NCBI RefSeq assembly: GCF_018139695.1
Contig: NZ_JAGSOG010000068.1
Span: 1-34,347, forward strand
DNA length: 34,347 nt
Direction: 5' to 3'
From: Actinospica durhamensis
GTDB taxonomy: Bacteria > Actinomycetota > Actinomycetes > Streptomycetales > Catenulisporaceae
Under the pieces are notes generated by a model. The model searched no databases and had not been told where the DNA came from. It saw only the letters and a program-made list of their open reading frames with translations. The translations under genes and the position numbers were made by a program. Shown in pieces: positions 7,751 to 15,578 of this stretch; the stretch's first letter is position 1, and each line of letters starts with the position of its first letter.

Positions 7751-7764
7751 GATTGTATACAATC
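7751..7764. promoter_or_regulatory. Perfect 14-bp palindrome, probable BlaI operator
   Basis: GATTGTATACAATC is perfectly self-complementary and strikingly A/T-rich for this genome. It lies between the divergent M56 and BlaI genes. The core TGTATACA resembles the TACA/TGTA half sites of BlaI/MecI/CopY-type operators, so autoregulation by the adjacent BlaI protein is the simplest reading. Confidence 0.6.
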
Positions 7765-7870
7765 CTCCGCGACCGGCCGCCGGATAGACCCCCTCGCGAC
7801 CTCCCCCGCCGCGTGCCTACGATGTTGCCGTGCCCGCACAGCGGGGTGCGGCGGGCGGCGAAAGGGACGG

Positions 7871-8386
7871 ATGCCGGTGAGGCGCTTCGGAGAACTCGAA
7901 TCCGTGGTGATGGAGCGGATCTGGCGGCTCGGACGGCCGGTCGTGGTCCGCGACGTGTACGAGGACCTCAAGGCCGAGCGCGCCATCGCGTACACGACCG
8001 TGATGACGGTCATGGACAAACTGCACTCGAAGGGCTGGCTGCGCCGGGAGTCGCGCGGGCGCGCCTACGAGTACGAGGCGGTGGCCGCGAAGGAGGCGTA
8101 CACGGCGCGGCTGATGCGCGACGCCCTGGCCACCAGCGAGAACCAGGCCGCGGCCTTCGTGCACTTCCTCGGCCAGCTGACCGAGCAGGAGACCAGGGCC
8201 CTGCAGGCGGCGCTGGAGATCTGCCCGCCGGCGCAGCCGACCGCGGACGACGCGGACGCGGCCGCTTCGGACACACCCGCCGCGGACGCCTCCGGCATAG
8301 CCGCGGCCGCAGCCGCGGCCACTGCCGCACCGGCGGAACCGGGCGACCCGGCGGCACCGGCCGGCGCATCCTCCTCGGCCGACTGA
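7871..8386 (+). CDS. BlaI/MecI/CopY-family transcriptional repressor
   Basis: This 171-aa protein has a winged-helix domain in residues 1-75: FGELESVVMERIWRLGRPVV, then RDVYEDL and YTTVMTVMDKLHSKGWL, the recognition helix and wing of the family. A dimerisation helix region follows (EAYTARLMRDALATSENQAA). The last ~45 residues are an Ala/Asp/Pro-rich tail not typical of the family. The CxC metal motif of CopY is absent, so direct copper sensing by that route is unlikely; inactivation through the divergent M56 peptidase is expected. The ATG at 7871 follows AAAGGGA by five bases; the GTG two codons later is an alternative. Likely targets are the dyads at 7751 and 8547. Confidence 0.88.
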   Translation: MPVRRFGELESVVMERIWRLGRPVVVRDVYEDLKAERAIAYTTVMTVMDKLHSKGWLRRESRGRAYEYEAVAAKEAYTARLMRDALATSENQAAAFVHFLGQLTEQETRALQAALEICPPAQPTADDADAAASDTPAADASGIAAAAAAATAAPAEPGDPAAPAGASSSAD

Positions 8387-8395
8387 TCAGGCCGA

Positions 8396-8413
8396 CGGCG
8401 TACTACGACGCCG
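8396..8413 (+). terminator. Short hairpin after the BlaI gene
   Basis: CGGCGT (8396-8401) and ACGCCG (8408-8413) pair across six bases, ten bases past the stop. It is weak and lacks a T-tract. The rest of 8387-8522 shows nothing clear. Confidence 0.25.
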
Positions 8414-8522
8414 CATCGTATCCGGGCGGGCCGTGCGTCCCAGCGCTCAGCGCACCACCATCCGCCGATCTTCCTCCTCACCCTGCCCGGCGCACATCCC
8501 GATCCTGTTTCGGCCGGGGGCG

Positions 8523-8563
8523 TTGACCGCTTCGCAGAATCCTCATTACTATCCCCGATAGTA
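8523..8563 (+). promoter_or_regulatory. Promoter with embedded 7+3+7 operator upstream of the multicopper oxidase
   Basis: TTGACC (8523-8528), an 18-base spacer and TACTAT (8547-8552) make a strong promoter. The -10 is the left arm of a perfect dyad, TACTATC-CCC-GATAGTA (8547-8563). A protein bound to it would cover the -10 and start point. TACTA/TAGTA half sites fit BlaI/MecI-type operators, and the BlaI gene lies immediately upstream. The transcript would have a leader of about 60 bases. Confidence 0.7.
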
Positions 8564-8620
8564 GACGTGCTGCGCGTTCCACGGGGGCCACTATCCGGCG
8601 AGTTTCGAGGATCGGTACGC

Positions 8621-10891
8621 ATGGACCACACACCTTCGCCCGACGATCTGCCCACCACCGACCCCCCGCGAGACGCGCGGTCCTTCACCCGACGCAGGCT
8701 CCTGATCACCGGGGCCGCGAGCGCGGTGGCACTGTCCGCCGGCGACGCCCTGTCCGGCCGGGTCGGGCGCGCCGCCGCCGCGGCCGGCAGCGCGCAGACC
8801 CCACTGCCGAGCAGCTCCATCCCCAAGTACCTCAGCGCCCTGCCCACCTTCGCCGGCCAGCGGGTGAGCTCGGCCGCGTTCACCGCCACGCTCACCGAGT
8901 TCCACCAGCAGGTGCTGCCCGCCTCGGTCTACCCGGGCGGGGTGGCCGGGACCTGGGTGTGGGGCTACCAGGTGGACGGCAAGCCGGCCAGCTGGCCCGG
9001 CTACAGCGTGGAGGCCGTGCAGGGCCGGCCCACCACCGTCACCTATGTCAATAACCTGCCCTGGGGCGCGAAGTCCCGGGTGCAGCCGCTGCTGACCGTG
9101 GACCAGACGCTGCACTGGGCCGACCCGCTGGACCAGATGGGCTCGAAGCTGCCCTACACCGGCCCGGTCCCGATCGTCGCGCACCTGCACGGCGCCGAGG
9201 TGCCCTCGGTCTACGACGGCTCACCCGAGGCCTGGTACACCCCGACCGGGCTGCGCGGCAAGGGCTACGCCTCGCTCACCACGGCCGCCGCCAACGCCGC
9301 GGTCTATCAGTATCCGAACACCCAGCCCTCGTCCACGCTGTGGTTCCACGACCACGCGCTGGGCATCACCCGGCTCAACGTCTTCTCCGGCCTGGCCGCG
9401 TTCTACCTGCTGCGCGACCAGTACGACACCGGCTTGGCGAACAACCCGCTGCGGCTGCCGGCCGGCGCCTACGAGATCGAGCTGATGATCCAGGACCGCC
9501 TGTTCGACGTCAACGGCCAGCTGCGCTTCCCGGACGGCTCGAACACCGCGGCCGACCTCAACGGCCCGCCGACGAACCCGCTCACCCACCCGTTCTGGAT
9601 CCCGGAGTTCTTCGGCGACACGATGGTGGTCAACGGCCGCAGCTGGCCGGTGCTGAAGGTCGAGCCGCGCCGCTACCGGTTCCGCTTCGTCGACGGCTGC
9701 AACGCCCGGTTCCTCTCCATGAACCTGACCGCCGCGGCCAACGCGGGCAGCGCCACCCCGCCCTCGGCAGTGCCGTTCTGGCAGATCGGCACGGACGGCG
9801 GCCTGCTCGACGCGCCGGTCAAGCTCAACGACCCGGCGAACGCGAGCGCGCTCAAGCTCTTCCTCGCCCCGGCCGAGCGGGCCGACGTCATCGTCGACTT
9901 CTCCGGCCTGGCCGGCAGTTCCCTGATCCTGACCAACGACGGCCTCTACCCGTATCCCAGCGGCGGGCCGCCGAACCCGGACCTGGACGGCCAGATCATG
10001 CGGATAGACGTGACACTGCCGCTGGCCGGCACCGACACCAGCTACAACCCGGCCACCGACGGCGCGCTGCGCGGCGGCAGCGGCCAGCCGCGCCAGATCA
10101 TCCGGCTGGCGAACCCGGCCACCGGCACCGTGGCCGCCGGCGTGACCGTCAACGCCCGGCGCCAGCTGGTGATCTTCGAGCAGGACACGGTGGACTGCGC
10201 GGTGAACGACACCAGCAACGGCCCGATGATCGACGTGCTCAACAACAGCAAGTGGAACGGCCTGCGCGACGGCACCGACACCCCGATCCCGGGCTCCAAG
10301 AAGGACTCCTACGGCCAGGGCATCTACATGACCGAGCTGCCGCGGGTGGGCGCCACCGAGATCTGGGAGTTCCTCGACACCACGCCGGACTCGCACCCGA
10401 TCCACATCCACCTGATCCAGTTCCAGCTGCTCAACCGGCAGAGCGTGGACGTGACCAACTACGTCAACGCCTGGACAGCGCAGTTCCCCGGCGGCACCTT
10501 CTACGGCCAGAACTGCGACGGCACCTCGGGCGAGGTGACCTACGCGGACGGCGAGATCATCCCCGGCTACGGCCCGCCGAGCAATTACCTCACCCCGAAC
10601 GCGGACGGCGCGCTCGGCGGGAACCCGGCCTTCGGCCCGTACCTCAACGGCCCGATCGTGCCGCCCGACCCGAACGAGGCGGGCTGGAAGGACACCATCA
10701 AGATCCTGCCGGGGGCGGTCACCCGGGTGCTGGTGCGCTGGGCGCCGGTGAGCGTCGCGGTGGGCGCGGTCGGCCCCGGCCAGAACACCTTCGCCTTCGA
10801 CCCGACCATCGGCCCCGGCTACGTCTGGCACTGCCACATCCTGGACCACGAGGACAACGAGATGATGCGCCCGTACTCCCCCACGACATGA
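8621..10891 (+). CDS. Tat-exported multicopper oxidase (CotA/phenoxazinone-synthase-like)
   Basis: This 756-aa protein has a twin-arginine signal (FTRRRLLITGAASAVALSAG). Copper ligands are visible in order: HLHG at 188-191, WFHDH at 241-245, HPIHIH at 592-597 and HCHILDHEDNEM at 737-748. Together they supply the trinuclear centre and a type 1 site with His592, Cys738, His743 and Met748. The order and the WFHDH motif place it with the large CotA/bilirubin-oxidase/phenoxazinone-synthase group. It probably oxidises Cu(I) or phenolics outside the membrane; the copper role is suggested by the coupled CopC-CopD gene. The ATG at 8621 follows GAGG by ten bases. Its stop overlaps the next start as ATGA. 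Confidence 0.92.
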   Translation: MDHTPSPDDLPTTDPPRDARSFTRRRLLITGAASAVALSAGDALSGRVGRAAAAAGSAQTPLPSSSIPKYLSALPTFAGQRVSSAAFTATLTEFHQQVLPASVYPGGVAGTWVWGYQVDGKPASWPGYSVEAVQGRPTTVTYVNNLPWGAKSRVQPLLTVDQTLHWADPLDQMGSKLPYTGPVPIVAHLHGAEVPSVYDGSPEAWYTPTGLRGKGYASLTTAAANAAVYQYPNTQPSSTLWFHDHALGITRLNVFSGLAAFYLLRDQYDTGLANNPLRLPAGAYEIELMIQDRLFDVNGQLRFPDGSNTAADLNGPPTNPLTHPFWIPEFFGDTMVVNGRSWPVLKVEPRRYRFRFVDGCNARFLSMNLTAAANAGSATPPSAVPFWQIGTDGGLLDAPVKLNDPANASALKLFLAPAERADVIVDFSGLAGSSLILTNDGLYPYPSGGPPNPDLDGQIMRIDVTLPLAGTDTSYNPATDGALRGGSGQPRQIIRLANPATGTVAAGVTVNARRQLVIFEQDTVDCAVNDTSNGPMIDVLNNSKWNGLRDGTDTPIPGSKKDSYGQGIYMTELPRVGATEIWEFLDTTPDSHPIHIHLIQFQLLNRQSVDVTNYVNAWTAQFPGGTFYGQNCDGTSGEVTYADGEIIPGYGPPSNYLTPNADGALGGNPAFGPYLNGPIVPPDPNEAGWKDTIKILPGAVTRVLVRWAPVSVAVGAVGPGQNTFAFDPTIGPGYVWHCHILDHEDNEMMRPYSPTT

Positions 10892-12933
10892 ACCAGGGCC
10901 CAAGCGCGACGCCCGGGCGGCGCGGCGGCGCCCGGGTCGTCTCGGTCCTGATCACGCTGCTGGTCGCGGGCGCGGCGCTGTTCGCCGCCGCGCCCGCGGC
11001 CGAGGCGCACGCCCTGCCGGTCTCCTCCACTCCGGCGGCCGGCAGCAGCCTGACCCAGCTGCCGGCCGCGGTCACCGTCGTGTTCTCCGAGAGCATCGTG
11101 ACCAGGCTCTCCAGCCTCACCGTGGTCAACGCCTCCGGCCAGGTCGTCGACCGCGGCGCCTCGCACGCGGTGCCGGGCAGCTCGCTCGGGCTCACGGTCG
11201 CGCTGCCGACGCTGCTCGACGGCGTCTACACCGTGCGCTGGAAGACGGTCTCGAGCGACGACGGGCACACCGCGACCGGCACGTTCACCTTCGGCATCGG
11301 ACAGCTGGCGTACGCGGCGATGTCCGGTCCGGCACCCGCGCTGCTGTCCGCGCCGAGTTCGGCGACACCGGGCGGGGTCGCCGGGCGCTGGCTGTTCGAC
11401 TCGGGCCTCGGCCTGCTGGTCGGCGGCTGCTGGATCGCGGCGTTCGGCTTCCCCGACCCGCGCTCCGGTCGCAGGCCGCTGATTCTGGCGCTGGGCGGGG
11501 CCGGAGTGATGCTGGCCGGGTTGGCGGTCACCGGCTGGGCGCAGGCCGCGGCCGACCAGATCGGGCTGGGCGAGCTGGCCTCGACCTCGCTCGGGCTCGG
11601 CCTGATCGTGCAGGCGGTGCCCGGACTCGTGGCGGCCGGCTGCACGGCGGCGGCCCTGCGCTGGCGCGGCACCGCGCGCCGGATCCTGTTGCCCGCCGCG
11701 CTGATCCTGGCCGGGGTGACGATCGCGGGGCACGTATTGACCACGCACGCCGCGTCCGGGTCTAACACAGGGCTCGAACTCGTCGAGCAGTGGGCGCATG
11801 TGGCCGCGTACGCCACCTGGATCGGCGGCCTGGCCGCGCTGCTGCTGACGATCGGCACCGAACCCGGTCCGGCGAAGTCGGCCGCGATCCGCCGCTTCTC
11901 CCGGGTGGCGGGCTACTCCCTGCTGGCGCTGTGCCTGAGCGGGGTGCTGCGCGCCTGGGACGAGTTGGGCACCGAGCAGGCGCTGGCCGAGACGTTCTTC
12001 GGCAAGCTGGTGCTGCTCAAAGTCGCGTTGGTGGCCGCGTTGGCCGGGCTCGGGGCGTACAACCGCTACCGCTCGGTCCCGGCCGCGGACCACTCGCTCT
12101 CCCGGCTGCGGCGGGTCGGCGCGATGGAGATCGGCCTGGCCTCGTTCGCGCTGATCGCGGCCGCCACGCTGAGTTCGACCCTGCCGCCCGCGCTGGTGCA
12201 GGGCGAGGCGAAGCAGAAGCCGGCGCCGCAGGAACTCGTCTACGCGACCGCCCCCGGCATCCGGGCCAGCCTGGAGGTGAGTCCCGGGTACGCCGGGCCC
12301 AACCGCTTCGTGCTGCGGGTCTACAGCGCGAGCACCGGACAGGAGCTGACCGACCGCCAGATCAGCGACGGCACGCTGGCCTTCGCCCCCTACGGCCGCG
12401 CCACCGAGACCGCGGCGACGCTGCCGCTCAACCTGGCCGCGGACGGCGACCTGAGCGCGATCGGCCAGCAGCTCACCCTCACCGGCCGCTGGATCGTGAC
12501 CGCGCAGCTGACGCTGCCGGGCGGCGGCACCGACATCCCGTTCACCCTCGCCTGCTCGCCCAGCCCGTCCCAGCTCGAGGAGATGACGATGGGCCGGATG
12601 GCCATGGTCTACGGCCTGCAGCTGAGCGGCGGACGCCAGCTCGAGGCGTACCTCACCCCGGGCCGCCCCGGCAAGGACACCCTGCACCTGGTCTTCATGA
12701 ACTCCCGCGACGCCGCGATCAGCCTGGCCGGCGCGCCGACCGTGACCGTGCACCAGGACGGCTCCGCCGCGATCAGGCCCCTGATCATGTGCTCCTCCGG
12801 GAGCAATGCCCTGATCCGGGGCGACTACTACGCGGGCTCGACGTACACGGCGGGCCGGTGGGACTTCCACGTCACGGCGAAGGAGGCCGACGGCAACGTG
12901 ATGACCGCCGACTTCACCCTCACCGTCAGCTGA
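10888..12933 (+). CDS. CopC-CopD fusion, copper binding and transport membrane protein
   Basis: This 681-aa protein starts in an ATGA overlap with the oxidase stop and has no SD of its own, so translation should be coupled. The signal peptide ends AAEA, leaving His41 as the mature N-terminus (HALPVSS). With Asp125 and His127 (DGH) this gives the N-terminal His plus D-x-H copper(II) site of CopC. Residues about 170-430 contain around eight hydrophobic helices of the CopD type (WAHVAAYATWIGGLAALL). The C-terminal ~230 residues form an extracytoplasmic beta-rich domain (LEVSPGYAGPNRFVLRVYS) common in actinobacterial CopCD proteins. Its role is capture and passage of copper across the membrane, probably supplying or protecting with the oxidase. 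It overlaps the convergent gene by eight bases. Confidence 0.9.
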   Translation: MNQGPSATPGRRGGARVVSVLITLLVAGAALFAAAPAAEAHALPVSSTPAAGSSLTQLPAAVTVVFSESIVTRLSSLTVVNASGQVVDRGASHAVPGSSLGLTVALPTLLDGVYTVRWKTVSSDDGHTATGTFTFGIGQLAYAAMSGPAPALLSAPSSATPGGVAGRWLFDSGLGLLVGGCWIAAFGFPDPRSGRRPLILALGGAGVMLAGLAVTGWAQAAADQIGLGELASTSLGLGLIVQAVPGLVAAGCTAAALRWRGTARRILLPAALILAGVTIAGHVLTTHAASGSNTGLELVEQWAHVAAYATWIGGLAALLLTIGTEPGPAKSAAIRRFSRVAGYSLLALCLSGVLRAWDELGTEQALAETFFGKLVLLKVALVAALAGLGAYNRYRSVPAADHSLSRLRRVGAMEIGLASFALIAAATLSSTLPPALVQGEAKQKPAPQELVYATAPGIRASLEVSPGYAGPNRFVLRVYSASTGQELTDRQISDGTLAFAPYGRATETAATLPLNLAADGDLSAIGQQLTLTGRWIVTAQLTLPGGGTDIPFTLACSPSPSQLEEMTMGRMAMVYGLQLSGGRQLEAYLTPGRPGKDTLHLVFMNSRDAAISLAGAPTVTVHQDGSAAIRPLIMCSSGSNALIRGDYYAGSTYTAGRWDFHVTAKEADGNVMTADFTLTVS

Positions 12934-13723
12934 GGCCGGTCGGGGCGCTCGGACCGCCCTGGCCGCCCTGGCCGCCCTGGCCGCGCTGGTCGCCGTCGCT
13001 GCCGAAGCGGCTCAGGGCGTGGCCGACGATGGCGTCGAGCCGCTGGGCGTGCGCGCCGCGCCAGTAGGCCTGCCCGCACTCGACGCACTGGGCGAAGGTG
13101 TCGTACGTGCGCTCGGTGCCGTCGGGCAGGATGCCGTGCATGGCCTCCTTCGAGGTCTGTCGCAGCAGCCCGTTGCAGGCGGTGCAGCGCGTCCACGGCG
13201 CCAGCGGCGGGGCGAAGCGCGCGAGCACGTCGTCGAGCTGCTCCTCCGGCCGGTGGCTGTAGACGAACGCCCCGGCGAACAGCTCGCGGCGGCGCAGCAG
13301 CCCGCGGTCGCGCGAGAGCATCACCCGGTGCTCGGCCGCCGAGCGCGCGGCCAGCGCCGCGTCGCCGATGTCCGGGTTCTCATACGCCGCGTCCACGCCG
13401 AGCAGCCGCAGCCGGCGGGTGAGCGTGCCGAGGTGGATGTCGAGCAGGAAGCGCAGCGGCCCGTCCACCCGCTGCGGCTTGGCCACCGCCGCGACCTGCA
13501 CCCGTTCCCCGCCCACCGGGACGTACCCCGGCTCGGCCGCCGCGCCGTCCACCCGCAGCCCGCCGACCTCGGTCAGCGGCACGCCGAGCGACTCGACCAG
13601 GTGCCCCAGGCTCGAGACGCCGTCGATCACCGCCGTGCTCGGCCGGTCGGCGCGGCGGTGTGCCGCGGCCAGGAACAGGTGCAGGGAAGGGTCGAATCCG
13701 ATCTGAATCTCGGCGTGCTCCAC
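12926..13723 (-). CDS. Mut7-C RNase-domain protein with ubiquitin-like N-terminus and zinc ribbon
   Basis: This 265-aa protein has residues 1-85 (IQIGFDPSLHLFLAAAHR, HLVESLGVPLTEVG) matching the Mut7-C ubiquitin-fold extension. Residues about 90-200 (RFLLDIHLGTLTRRLRLLG, NPDIGDAALAARSA, VMLSRDRGLLRRR) are the PIN-like Mut7-C RNase core with conserved Asp residues. CTAC...CVEC near the C-terminus is a four-Cys zinc ribbon. The family is predicted to cleave RNA; targets are unknown. The tail is a Gly/Gln repeat encoded by a short tandem repeat. The GTG at 13723 is preferred because CATCCT lies six bases upstream (leaderless-like) and homology starts there; an ATG at 13750 is possible. Confidence 0.8.
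   Translation of the reverse strand: MEHAEIQIGFDPSLHLFLAAAHRRADRPSTAVIDGVSSLGHLVESLGVPLTEVGGLRVDGAAAEPGYVPVGGERVQVAAVAKPQRVDGPLRFLLDIHLGTLTRRLRLLGVDAAYENPDIGDAALAARSAAEHRVMLSRDRGLLRRRELFAGAFVYSHRPEEQLDDVLARFAPPLAPWTRCTACNGLLRQTSKEAMHGILPDGTERTYDTFAQCVECGQAYWRGAHAQRLDAIVGHALSRFGSDGDQRGQGGQGGQGGPSAPTGLS
12952..12985. repeat. 9-bp tandem repeat (CCGCCCTGG units)
   Basis: Three to four tandem copies of a nine-base unit encode the Gly-Gln-Gly tail of the Mut7-C protein. The copy number probably varies between strains by slippage. Confidence 0.7.
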
Positions 13724-13844
13724 CCGGCCAGGATGCCAGGAGCCGATCATCCGCGCCACGCCTTTGCGCCCGCGCGGCGCGGATCCGGACAGGGCGGGCG
13801 GGCGTGCGGGCGGCGGGTGCGCGGACGGCGGCGCGGACACGACA

Positions 13845-13879
13845 CCTCCGGGGCGCGACCTCGGTCCGCGCCCCGGAGG
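13845..13879 (-). terminator. Strong hairpin downstream of the expansin-like gene
   Basis: CCTCCGGGGCGCG (13845-13857) and CGCGCCCCGGAGG (13867-13879) form a perfect 13-bp stem with a nine-base loop, 14 bases beyond the stop at 13893. It has no T-tract, but its position and stability fit a terminator separating this gene from the Mut7-C gene. Confidence 0.75.
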
Positions 13880-13892
13880 GAGTCTTCGGGTG

Positions 13893-15323
13893 TCAGCTCG
13901 ACGAGCAGGACGCGCTCGTCGGCGGTGGGCCGCTGCCGTTGACGGTCATCCCCCAGCTGGTGGAGGAGCCCGCCGCGAGAGAGCCGTTGTAGGAGGCGTT
14001 GGCCGCCGAGACGCTCTGGCCGGAGACCGTGGTGAGCGCGTTCCAGGAGTTGGCCACCGCGTCGCTGCCGGGCAGGGTGAGCACCGTCTTCCACGCCGTG
14101 GTCGCGGCCTTGCCCGTGTTCGTCACGTTGACCGAGATCTGATATCCGCCGGTCCAGGTGGACACCGTCGTCACGCTCGCGCTGCACGAGGCCCCGGACG
14201 AGGTGGTGGTGGTCGAGCTCGGGCTCGCGCTGGGGCTTGAGCTCGGGCTGCTGCTCGGACTCGCCGAGGCGCTCGGACTGGCGCTCGCCGAAGCCGAGGC
14301 CGAGGCGCTCGGGCTGGGGCTGGAGCCGGTGCCGGTCGAGGTGGTGTAGGTGGCCGCGGTGTACGCCGCGGAGCACTGGGTGCCGCAGGAGGACGGCATG
14401 GAGAAGGTGTAGATCCGTCCGCCGTTGATCAGGCTGCCGCCGGCGTCCTCGACCTGGATCTCGTACTGGCTGCCGCCGGCCGTGGTCGGGGCGATGATGT
14501 AGTCCTCGCCCAGGTCGCTGTCCATGGTGCCGGACTGCCAGGTGCCGTTGGAGTAGTACTCGATCCCGTGGATGCCGTTGGCCAGGTGGGAGACCGAGAT
14601 GGCCGACCAGTACGCCTGGGCGCCCTGGATGAAGCCGATGTTGATGTCCCCGGTGTAGTTCGGCGCGCTCACGAACTGCCAGCTGACCTGCCGGTTGTTC
14701 CACTTGCTCGACAGGTTCCCGACGGCCACGCCGTTGAGCAGGAAGTTGTTGAGGGAGTTCTGGGCCAGGTCGACGTGGTACGGGTCGTCCCGGCACCAGG
14801 CGTTGGAGTCGGCGCAGCTGTCCGCGACGACGAAGGTGAGCGTGGCGCCGTTGTACTGGTCGGCCACCCAGGACCCGTTGCGGCAGAACGGCTCGTTCTG
14901 CGCGCCGTCGTTGGTGCCGGTGCAGTAGTCGCCGACGGTGACCTGGATGTAGCGGCCGCAGTTGAGTCCGTTGTCGAACATGCCCATGATCGACGCGTCG
15001 GCGGCCGGAATCGGACGCGGCTCGGTACCGTAGTAGTCCGGGGTGTTGTAGACGTTGAGCGCCAGGAAGTTCTGCGTGTCCAGGTCCGCCTGCGGCAGCC
15101 CGCAGCCGCCGTAGGGGGAGCCGAGACCGGAGAAGTAGGTGGCGTTGCCGGTGACGGCCGACGGGGTGCCGGTCACGTCCAGGGCGCTGGCCGAGCCCGA
15201 GGCCACGAACACGGCCAGGCCGGTGAGCGCGCTCACGCAGAGCAGGGTGAGCAGTTTGCGGAGGCCTCGCCTGCGGCCGAGCGGGCGCGCAGGCGAGGTC
15301 GCGGCGTTAGACCGTGTGCGCAT
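13893..15323 (-). CDS. Secreted expansin-like protein with C-terminal CBM2
   Basis: This 476-aa protein has a basic N-region and hydrophobic signal (LLTLLCVSALTGLAVFVASG) cut near SASA. Residues about 55-200 (NATYFSGLGSPYGGCGLPQ, VVADSC, YHVDL) form the double-psi beta-barrel of expansins with the Asp of the H-D type site. Residues about 205-320 (YWSAISVSHLANGIHGIEYY) resemble the CBM63 partner domain. A Ser/Pro/Ala linker of about 45 residues leads to a CBM2 (CSASVTTVSTWTGGYQISVN, then VTNTGKAATTAW). Such proteins bind and loosen cellulose without hydrolysis. It is monocistronic, with a terminator downstream. No SD precedes the ATG. Confidence 0.9.
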   Translation of the reverse strand: MRTRSNAATSPARPLGRRRGLRKLLTLLCVSALTGLAVFVASGSASALDVTGTPSAVTGNATYFSGLGSPYGGCGLPQADLDTQNFLALNVYNTPDYYGTEPRPIPAADASIMGMFDNGLNCGRYIQVTVGDYCTGTNDGAQNEPFCRNGSWVADQYNGATLTFVVADSCADSNAWCRDDPYHVDLAQNSLNNFLLNGVAVGNLSSKWNNRQVSWQFVSAPNYTGDINIGFIQGAQAYWSAISVSHLANGIHGIEYYSNGTWQSGTMDSDLGEDYIIAPTTAGGSQYEIQVEDAGGSLINGGRIYTFSMPSSCGTQCSAAYTAATYTTSTGTGSSPSPSASASASASASPSASASPSSSPSSSPSASPSSTTTTSSGASCSASVTTVSTWTGGYQISVNVTNTGKAATTAWKTVLTLPGSDAVANSWNALTTVSGQSVSAANASYNGSLAAGSSTSWGMTVNGSGPPPTSASCSSS

Positions 15324-15578
15324 GGGAAAGGGGTTCGCAATCCTCGGGCCGATGGGACGCAGGCATGGTCCCGCCGCCTTCCGACTATGTCAAAGCTCTG
15401 TGAAACTTACATGCCGACACCTGCCCTGACCTGCGCCGACCTTGCGAGCCAAGCCCACCGATCTCCGCAGCCGGTCCGCCATCCGGACGCCGTGGGCGGC
15501 GCTCTCGGCAGCCTGAGCGCAGTCGTCTACTGTCAGTATGCTGCCACCGCTCGGGCGCCGCAGGGCGGGCGCTCACGG
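15324..15578. other. Intergenic region upstream of the expansin-like gene
   Basis: A minus-strand TTGACA (15388-15393) sits 65 bases upstream of the expansin-like start, but no -10 of quality is found 16-18 bases after it. CATAGT directly after TTGA is another candidate -10. No inverted repeat of the CebR type is visible. No gene is evident. Confidence 0.3.

Noticed and set aside
9340-12933. A long plus-strand frame spanning the oxidase and CopCD genes
   Set aside because: Its C-terminal part is just the CopCD frame read in from upstream; its N-terminal part is a low-complexity shadow of the oxidase. The ATGA start at 10888 is better supported.
14217-14340. Repetitive GCTCGGGCTCGC-type block as a regulatory repeat
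   Set aside because: It is the coding sequence of the Ser/Pro/Ala linker of the expansin-like protein.
15388-15393. TTGACA as a confident -35 of the expansin-like gene
   Set aside because: No acceptable -10 lies 16-18 bases downstream; kept only as a weak hint.
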